Shown piece by piece: positions 5,848-10,143 of a DNA stretch of 10,143 nt. The notes under the pieces were generated by a model. It did no database searches. It saw only the letters and a list, made by a program, of their open reading frames with translations, and was not told the origin of the DNA. The translations under genes were made by a program, and so were the position numbers. The stretch spans positions 1-10,143 of the forward strand of contig DETN01000204.1 in the NCBI GenBank assembly GCA_002362155.1. Direction: 5' to 3'. The stretch's first letter is position 1. Each line of letters starts with the position of its first letter. Source of the stretch: Lachnospiraceae bacterium UBA3287 (GTDB lineage Bacteria; Bacillota; Clostridia; Lachnospirales; Lachnospiraceae).

Positions 5848-7257
5848 ATGAGCATCATCGGCGCATGTATGGTCCCCCATCCTCCCATCATCCTTCCGGA
5901 GATCGGGAGAGGGGAAGAAAGAAAAATAGCAGATACGGCCCTTTCCTATGAAAAGGCCGCGGACCTGGTAAGGGAGCTTAGGCCCGATACCATCGTCATC
6001 GCATCCCCCCATACCAGAATGTATTCCGACTGGTTCTATATAGGGGGAGGAGAAAGGGGTGACGGTAACTTCGGCCGCTTCCGGGCGGGCGGCGTAAAGA
6101 TCCGGGCAGACTATGACACGGAGCTGATCAGTGCCCTTTCCGAAAAATGCCGCAGGACTTCCTTTCCCGCAGGCGTTGTGGAGGATCCGGACATTCCCCT
6201 GGACCACGGAGTCATGATACCTCTGTATTTCATACAGAAAAAATACAGGGATTTCCGACTGGTCAGGATCGGCATCTCCGGCCTCTCCTACTCCGACCAC
6301 TACCGTCTGGGGCAGATGATCCGGGAAATCAGTGACAGCCTCTCCCGCAGGGTCTTTTTCGTGGGCAGCGGAGATCTCTCCCATAAACTGAAGGAAGAGG
6401 GCCCCTACGGTTTCATAGAAGAAGGGCCTGTCTACGACGAAAGAATCATGGATGTTATGGGACGGGGCGCCTTCGGGGAACTCTTTGATTTTGAACCGAA
6501 CTTCTGTGAAAAGGCTTCCGAATGCGGCCACAGGGCCTTTATTATGATGGCCGGCGCCCTGGACCGGACTTCCCTGGAGATCACAAGGCTCTCCCATCAG
6601 GATACCTTCGGCGTGGGCTACGGGGTCTGCACCTACAGGGCCCTGGGAGAAGACCCGGAAAGAGCCTTCCTGGACCAGTGGGAGAAAAAGGAAAGAAAAA
6701 GGCTTCAGGAGCGGAAAGATGCGGAAGACATTTACGTGCGCCTTGCCAGACTTTCGGTGGAGACCTATGTGGAGGAGAGGCGGCCCCTTTCCCTCCGGGA
6801 GGCGGAAAAGAAGCTCTCTCTTCCGGAAGTGCTCAAAAAGACGAAAGCCGGCGCCTTCGTATCCCTTCACAAGGAAGGCCAGCTCCGGGGCTGCATCGGG
6901 ACCATCGCTCCCACCTGCTCCTGCCTTGCCGAAGAGATCCTGCAGAACGGCATAAGCGCCTGCTCCAGGGACCACCGCTTCTCCCCTGTAGAGCAGGGCG
7001 AGCTCCCCTTCCTGGAATACAGCGTAGACGTTCTGGGAGAGGCAGAGACCATCAGCTCTCCCGACCAGCTGGACGTGAAACGCTACGGGGTCATTGTAAG
7101 CCGGGGCCGCAAACGGGGCCTTCTCCTGCCGGATCTGGAGGGAGTGGATACCGTGGAGGACCAGATTGCCATCGCCGCCAGAAAGGCCGGGATCTCCGAC
7201 CATGATTTTGAACAGGGCGTGACCCTTCAGAGATTCGAAGTGGTCCGCCACACATGA
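5848..7257 (+). CDS. AmmeMemoRadiSam system protein: LigB/Memo-like domain fused to AMMECR1 domain
   Basis: A 469-residue two-domain cytoplasmic protein. Residues 1 to about 265 form a class III extradiol dioxygenase (LigB)/Memo-fold domain. It has MVPHPP (H11), ASPH (H55), DHGVMIPL (H120), GSGDLSHKL (H179) and a SECGHRAF segment (E225). In LigB-type enzymes the equivalent positions are iron ligands (two His and one Glu) and catalytic His; the residue-by-residue matching is my own alignment by eye. A charged linker (about 268-294, EKKERKRLQERKD) joins it to an AMMECR1 domain (about 295-469) carrying the hallmark LRGCIG (346-351), followed by SACSRDHRF and YGVIVSRGRKRGLLLPDLEGVDT. NCBI names such fusions AmmeMemoRadiSam system protein A (or A/B). 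The next gene, the radical SAM partner, overlaps its stop by ATGA, implying coupled translation. The biochemical role is not established to my knowledge; the N-terminal domain could act on a catechol-like or other aromatic or redox substrate. Confidence 0.9.
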   Translation: MSIIGACMVPHPPIILPEIGRGEERKIADTALSYEKAADLVRELRPDTIVIASPHTRMYSDWFYIGGGERGDGNFGRFRAGGVKIRADYDTELISALSEKCRRTSFPAGVVEDPDIPLDHGVMIPLYFIQKKYRDFRLVRIGISGLSYSDHYRLGQMIREISDSLSRRVFFVGSGDLSHKLKEEGPYGFIEEGPVYDERIMDVMGRGAFGELFDFEPNFCEKASECGHRAFIMMAGALDRTSLEITRLSHQDTFGVGYGVCTYRALGEDPERAFLDQWEKKERKRLQERKDAEDIYVRLARLSVETYVEERRPLSLREAEKKLSLPEVLKKTKAGAFVSLHKEGQLRGCIGTIAPTCSCLAEEILQNGISACSRDHRFSPVEQGELPFLEYSVDVLGEAETISSPDQLDVKRYGVIVSRGRKRGLLLPDLEGVDTVEDQIAIAARKAGISDHDFEQGVTLQRFEVVRHT

Positions 7258-8108
7258 AAAAGCCTATGAAAGTTGAGTGCAATGTCTGCATGCACCGCTG
7301 CATGCTGGAAGAAGGCCAGAGGGGCAGATGCCGGGCCAGGATCTGCAGGGGCGGAAAGGTCATCTCCGAAAACTACGGAAAAGTCACCTCCCTGGCCCTG
7401 GATCCCATAGAGAAAAAGCCCCTGAACTATTTTTATCCCGGGGCCAGGATCCTGTCCCTGGGAAGCTACGGCTGCAATCTCTCCTGCCGTTTCTGCCAGA
7501 ACCACGAGATCGCCCAGGCAGGGCCCGGAAGGGTCCCTTACAGAGAGATCAGCCCCGAAGCGCTTGTCTCCCTGGCCCTGGACGCCAGAAGCTATGGCAG
7601 CATCGGCGCCGCCTTTACCTACAACGAGCCCATGATCTCCTGGGAATATGTCAGGGACTGCTCCCTTCTCCTTCATAAGGAGGGCCTGAAAAGCGTCCTG
7701 GTGACCAACGGCTCCGCCTCCATGGAAATCCTTGAAAAGCTGGACGGCCTCGTGGACGCCATGAACATAGACCTGAAGGCCTTCCGCCCGGAGACCTACA
7801 GGACTTACCTGGGCGGAGACCTGGATACGGTGAAGGCCTTTATCAGCCATGCAGCGGATACCTGCCACGTGGAGCTGACCACCCTGATCGTTCCCGGCAT
7901 GAACGACTCCGAAGAGGAAATGCGGGACATCTGCGCCTGGATCACATCCCTCCGGGGCGGCCGGGGCAGGGACATCCCCCTCCACATCAGCCGCTTCTTC
8001 CCCAGGTACAGGATGACCGACAGGCCGCCTACGGATGTGGGGACCATTTACCGTCTCTGCAGCATTGCAGAGGAATATCTGGATAATGTGTGTCCAGGTA
8101 ATGTATAA
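7254..8108 (+). CDS. AmmeMemoRadiSam system radical SAM enzyme
   Basis: A 284-residue PflA-like (COG1180) radical SAM protein. The [4Fe-4S]/SAM motif is C74-x3-C78-x2-C81 within GSYGCNLSCRFCQNHEIAQ. The N-terminus holds a second Cys set, C9-x2-C12-x3-C16-x9-C26 (ECNVCMHRCMLEEGQRGRC), typical of this subfamily and able to bind an extra metal or cluster. Other marks are PLNYFYPG (56-63), AAFTYNEPMISWEY, VTNGSASMEILEKLDGLVDAMNIDLKAF, ELTTLIVPGMNDSEEEM and LHISRFFPRYRMTDRPPT near the end. The last is the H-x-S-R-F-x-P-x-Y-x-M pattern of the family. The ATG overlaps the stop of the Memo-AMMECR1 gene (ATGA), a classic translational-coupling arrangement. Genome neighbourhoods define the three-domain AmmeMemoRadiSam grouping, but the reaction is not established to my knowledge. 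There is no glycyl radical enzyme in the window, so a pyruvate formate-lyase activase role is not supported. Confidence 0.92.
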   Translation: MKKPMKVECNVCMHRCMLEEGQRGRCRARICRGGKVISENYGKVTSLALDPIEKKPLNYFYPGARILSLGSYGCNLSCRFCQNHEIAQAGPGRVPYREISPEALVSLALDARSYGSIGAAFTYNEPMISWEYVRDCSLLLHKEGLKSVLVTNGSASMEILEKLDGLVDAMNIDLKAFRPETYRTYLGGDLDTVKAFISHAADTCHVELTTLIVPGMNDSEEEMRDICAWITSLRGGRGRDIPLHISRFFPRYRMTDRPPTDVGTIYRLCSIAEEYLDNVCPGNV

Positions 8109-8109
8109 T
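8080..8109 (+). promoter_or_regulatory. Possible internal promoter for the M18 aminopeptidase gene
   Basis: A perfect TATAAT (8104-8109) overlaps the stop codon of the radical SAM gene, with TGGATA (8080-8085, 4/6 to TTGACA) 18 bases upstream. The leader to the ATG at 8163 would be about 45 bases. The peptidase gene could therefore be expressed alone as well as by read-through. Confidence 0.35.
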
Positions 8110-8162
8110 GTCATTAGTCCCATTTAACAGACAAAAATACAAACATACAGAAAGAAGACGCT

Positions 8163-9524
8163 ATGACAGAAAAAGCATCCAGACAGGTCCCTGTCTCTCC
8201 CTATGTGGAAGGACTCAGGGATTTCATCCGTACCTCTCCCACCGCCTTTCACGCGGCCGATTCCATCCGCAGGGCTCTCCTCTCTGAGGGCTTCACCGAG
8301 CTTTCGGAAGCAGACCGCTGGGACCTCCATAAGGGCGGAAAATACTTTGCCATGCGGCACGGATCCAGCATCATCGCATTCAGGATCGGACATGAACTGG
8401 AGGGCTACGGCTTTATGATCGCCGCATCCCACAGCGACTCCCCCTGCTTCAAGCTCAAGGAAAACGAAGAGATCCGGGGCGGCGGGAACTGCCTGCAGCT
8501 CAACACAGAGGGCTACGGAGGCATGATCTGCTCCTCCTGGATGGACCGCCCCCTGTCCGTGGCCGGCAGGGTCCTGGTCCGGGAAAAGGGCGAAGACGGC
8601 AGCGACATCTACCGGCAGAGGCTCATCGATTTTGACCGGGACCTGGTCCTGATCCCCAACGTCTCCATCCACATGAACCGGCAGATCAACGACGGCTATG
8701 CCTACAACAAGCAGGTGGACATGCTGCCCCTCTTCGGCGAAAAGGAAACGGCTGACGGCACCTTCCGCCGCATGGCAGCCCGGGCGGCCGGGGTAGGCCC
8801 CGAAGCCGTCATGGGATCCGACCTCTATCTCTACAACCGGACCCCTTCCAGCATCTGGGGTGCAAATGAAGAGTTCTTTTCCTCTTCCAGGATCGACGAC
8901 CTGGAATGCGCCTACACCACCCTGCAGGGCTTCCTGGAAGGAGGGTGCGATAAGGGCATTCAGGTCTACGCCTGCTTCGACAACGAGGAAGTCGGATCCG
9001 TGACCGGTCAGGGCGCCGCCTCCACCTTCTTCAGAAACATCCTTTACAGGGCTGCTGCATCCATGGGCATGGACGACGAGGGCTACTGCTGCATGACCGC
9101 CAGAAGCTTCATGCTCAGCTGCGACAACGCCCATGCGGTCCACCCCAACCACCCCGAAAAGACGGACAAGACCAACTGCGCCTCCATGAACGGGGGCATC
9201 GTGATCAAATCCCACGCAGGCCAGAAATACACCAGCGGCGGCCTCTCCATCGCCCTCTTCAGGGGAATCTGCGAAAAGGCAGGCGTCCCTGTCCAGTACT
9301 TCTCCAACCGGTCCGATATGATGGGGGGCAGCACCCTGGGCAACATCGCCATGCGCCAGGTCTCCATGCCCACCGTGGACATAGGCCTGGCCCAGCTGGC
9401 CATGCACTCCGCCTACGAGACCACAGGCGTTCGGGACATCGAATTCATGATCCGGGCCTGCAGGCAGTTCTACAAGAGCGCCGTTACCCTGACAGAGGAC
9501 GGCACCACCATCGTCCGGTCCTGA
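8163..9524 (+). CDS. M18 family metallo-aminopeptidase (aspartyl aminopeptidase type)
   Basis: A 453-residue cytoplasmic peptidase of MEROPS family M18 (bacterial ApeB-like, yeast Lap4-like), expected to remove N-terminal acidic or neutral residues from peptides using two Zn/Co ions and to assemble as a dodecamer. The first metal motif is ASHSDSPCFKLK (H90, D92). Then come LNTEGYGGMICSSWMDRPLSVAGRV (114-137), IPNVSIHMNR (164-173), SSRIDDLECAYT (241-252, bridging Asp245), CFDNEEVGS (271-279, catalytic Glu275 and ligand Glu276), SCDNAHAVHPN (319-329, D321) and the C-terminal ligand in DIGLAQLAMHS (H415). NRSDMMGGSTLGNI (382-395) is also family-typical. All metal ligands appear intact and the length is normal. 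It starts 54 bases after the radical SAM stop with a weak AGAAAGAAG ribosome binding site, and ends at a strong terminator. Co-transcription with the AmmeMemoRadiSam pair is possible but unproven. Confidence 0.93.
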   Translation: MTEKASRQVPVSPYVEGLRDFIRTSPTAFHAADSIRRALLSEGFTELSEADRWDLHKGGKYFAMRHGSSIIAFRIGHELEGYGFMIAASHSDSPCFKLKENEEIRGGGNCLQLNTEGYGGMICSSWMDRPLSVAGRVLVREKGEDGSDIYRQRLIDFDRDLVLIPNVSIHMNRQINDGYAYNKQVDMLPLFGEKETADGTFRRMAARAAGVGPEAVMGSDLYLYNRTPSSIWGANEEFFSSSRIDDLECAYTTLQGFLEGGCDKGIQVYACFDNEEVGSVTGQGAASTFFRNILYRAAASMGMDDEGYCCMTARSFMLSCDNAHAVHPNHPEKTDKTNCASMNGGIVIKSHAGQKYTSGGLSIALFRGICEKAGVPVQYFSNRSDMMGGSTLGNIAMRQVSMPTVDIGLAQLAMHSAYETTGVRDIEFMIRACRQFYKSAVTLTEDGTTIVRS

Positions 9525-9561
9525 CGGGAAACAGTTGAAAAATTATCGTCCCTAAATGTTT

Positions 9562-9608
9562 AATCCCCGCTGACCAGGTTTAAAAAACCAGGTTCGCGGG
9601 GATTTTTT
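9562..9608 (+). terminator. Long-stem rho-independent terminator after the M18 gene
   Basis: A 20-bp stem (9562-9581 with 9585-9604) has two mismatches and one G-U pair, a 3-base A loop, and a GC-rich base (CCCCGC/GCGGGG). The stem runs into TTTTTT (9603-9608). It lies about 38 bases after the stop and ends the plus-strand cluster. It also marks the boundary to more A/T-rich DNA. Confidence 0.92.
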
Positions 9609-9646
9609 GTGTTTTGGAAAAGAATGCGCGGCGGACTCTATGGATT

Positions 9647-9715
9647 TATTGTCAGAACGAAGTCTGCTATAAATTCACGTTTTGCCTTTCCGATTGAGCC
9701 TTTTTACTGACAATA
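9647..9715. repeat. 9-bp inverted repeat in A/T-richer spacer
   Basis: TATTGTCAG (9647-9655) and CTGACAATA (9707-9715) are perfect inverted copies separated by 51 bases. They lie in the non-coding stretch between the M18 terminator and the end of the right-edge gene (9609-9762), in which I see no gene. They could be a remnant of element ends or chance. Confidence 0.3.
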
Positions 9716-9762
9716 CTCATTCAGGTTATTTGTCCTGCCTTCCGTTTCACTGCCTTTGCAGC

Positions 9763-10143
9763 CTAATTCAGAGTCTCCGTCATTTGAACGCTTTTGCAAA
9801 TAAGGCGTGATGATCCGACTCTACTCAAAAGCCTCCTGTATACCGTAGATTGCAGCTCCTGCGTTTTTGCTTTGCTCGGAATAATCCTGAAGTATGACAG
9901 GTACCCCTTCAGTTCAGCAGAGCACAGCCTTTCAGCAGCAAGCACCTGTTCCACCGCTTTTTGAATATTCTGCCCCTTCAGCTCAATATAATAAGCTTTT
10001 TTCCCCGTATCGTTTACAAGCAGAAAGTCACAGCAAAGCTGATTTTTTATGAGTACTCCGTCCAGTCTAAAGTGCCGTAAGTCGAATTTACCGTCCGGAT
10101 TAATAGCGGTATGTGTTCTGCCCTTTTCCGAGGAAGTTATAAT
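9763..10143 (-). CDS. PD-(D/E)XK-like hypothetical protein, C-terminal part (5' end outside window)
   Basis: On the minus strand the frame is open from the right edge to a TAG at 9763, giving 126 residues; the true start is outside. Residues 27-60 read FRLDGVLIKNQLCCDFLLVN, a short turn, then KKAYYIELKGQNI. The D39 ... E54-L-K56 spacing, with a strand before each motif, is the PD-(D/E)XK nuclease-fold signature (D-Xn-ExK). A helix with AVEQVLAAERLCSAEL and a strand (LSYFRIIPSK) follow, as usual for the fold. I recall short hypothetical proteins of about 150 residues with this pattern, but can name no specific family, so a DNA-cleaving or defence role is inference. Codon use (TTA, ATA, AGA, many A/T third positions) is clearly unlike the GC-rich neighbours, suggesting acquired DNA. 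The GTG at 9954 lies inside the conserved core and is not taken as a start. Confidence 0.65.
   Translation of the reverse strand: MITSSEKGRTHTAINPDGKFDLRHFRLDGVLIKNQLCCDFLLVNDTGKKAYYIELKGQNIQKAVEQVLAAERLCSAELKGYLSYFRIIPSKAKTQELQSTVYRRLLSRVGSSRLICKSVQMTETLN

Noticed and set aside
5530..7251. 573-residue minus-strand open frame opposite the Memo-AMMECR1 gene
   Set aside because: Its predicted protein is low in recognisable motifs, it runs across the promoter region and into the GH4 gene, and it lies antisense to a gene with clear family motifs. Long antisense frames are expected in GC-rich coding DNA.
7254..8108. Pyruvate formate-lyase activating enzyme annotation
   Set aside because: The protein is PflA-like, but there is no glycyl radical enzyme nearby, and the N-terminal Cys set plus the overlap with the Memo-AMMECR1 gene fit the AmmeMemoRadiSam subfamily better.
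7227..8123. 298-residue minus-strand open frame opposite the radical SAM gene
   Set aside because: It is an antisense shadow; all radical SAM motifs are on the plus strand.
8124..9407. 427-residue minus-strand open frame opposite the M18 gene
   Set aside because: It is Gly/Val/Asp/His-rich with no domain pattern, and mirrors the codon-position bias of the well-supported peptidase gene.
9649..9673. Promoter-like TTGTCA ... TGCTATAAA on the plus strand
   Set aside because: The spacing between the boxes is only 13 bases and no plus-strand gene follows.
1..10143. CRISPR array, tRNA or rRNA genes, complete insertion sequence
   Set aside because: I saw no regularly spaced direct repeats, no cloverleaf-like sequence and no transposase-like protein on either strand.

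Overview
The window reads as a GC-rich member of the Bacillota, most likely a gut-type Clostridia (Lachnospiraceae-like). The evidence is strong AGGAGG-type ribosome binding sites, TTGACA/TATAAT-type promoters, and the gene set itself: a MATE exporter, a SpoIIE-type phosphatase, a DUF1622 membrane protein, a YtqA-type radical SAM protein, a GH4 alpha-galactosidase, an AmmeMemoRadiSam module and an M18 aminopeptidase. The taxonomic call is inference; no rRNA or other marker gene is present.

Layout. Positions 2-748 (+) hold the C-terminal half of a MATE-family exporter, cut by the window edge. It converges on a membrane-anchored SpoIIE/PP2C phosphatase (860-2608, -), and a symmetrical hairpin at 816-840 lies between the two stops. 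The phosphatase gene has a near-consensus promoter and is divergent from a small DUF1622 membrane protein (2810-3223, +), which has its own extended -10 promoter and a strong terminator. Next is a two-gene minus-strand unit, a GH4 alpha-galactosidase (4188-5615) followed by a YtqA/YhcC-type radical SAM protein (3282-4157) that starts at TTG. Divergent from it is a plus-strand cluster: a two-domain LigB/Memo-AMMECR1 protein (5848-7257), an AmmeMemoRadiSam radical SAM enzyme (7254-8108, overlapping by ATGA), and an M18 metallo-aminopeptidase (8163-9524) that ends at a long-stem terminator. Beyond 9610 the DNA becomes visibly richer in A/T. It carries, on the minus strand and running off the right edge, a protein with a PD-(D/E)XK-like nuclease signature (9763-10143).

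How the genes fit together. The clearest functional unit is the AmmeMemoRadiSam module. All three hallmark parts (a Memo/LigB-fold domain, an AMMECR1 domain and a PflA-like radical SAM enzyme) sit in two translationally coupled genes. I know of no firmly established substrate or product for this module. Its LigB-like domain keeps what looks like a full class III extradiol dioxygenase active site, and an inverted repeat overlaps its candidate promoter. The other genes look like ordinary housekeeping or accessory functions: sugar use, signalling, export and peptide turnover. The right-hand edge may be the start of acquired DNA.
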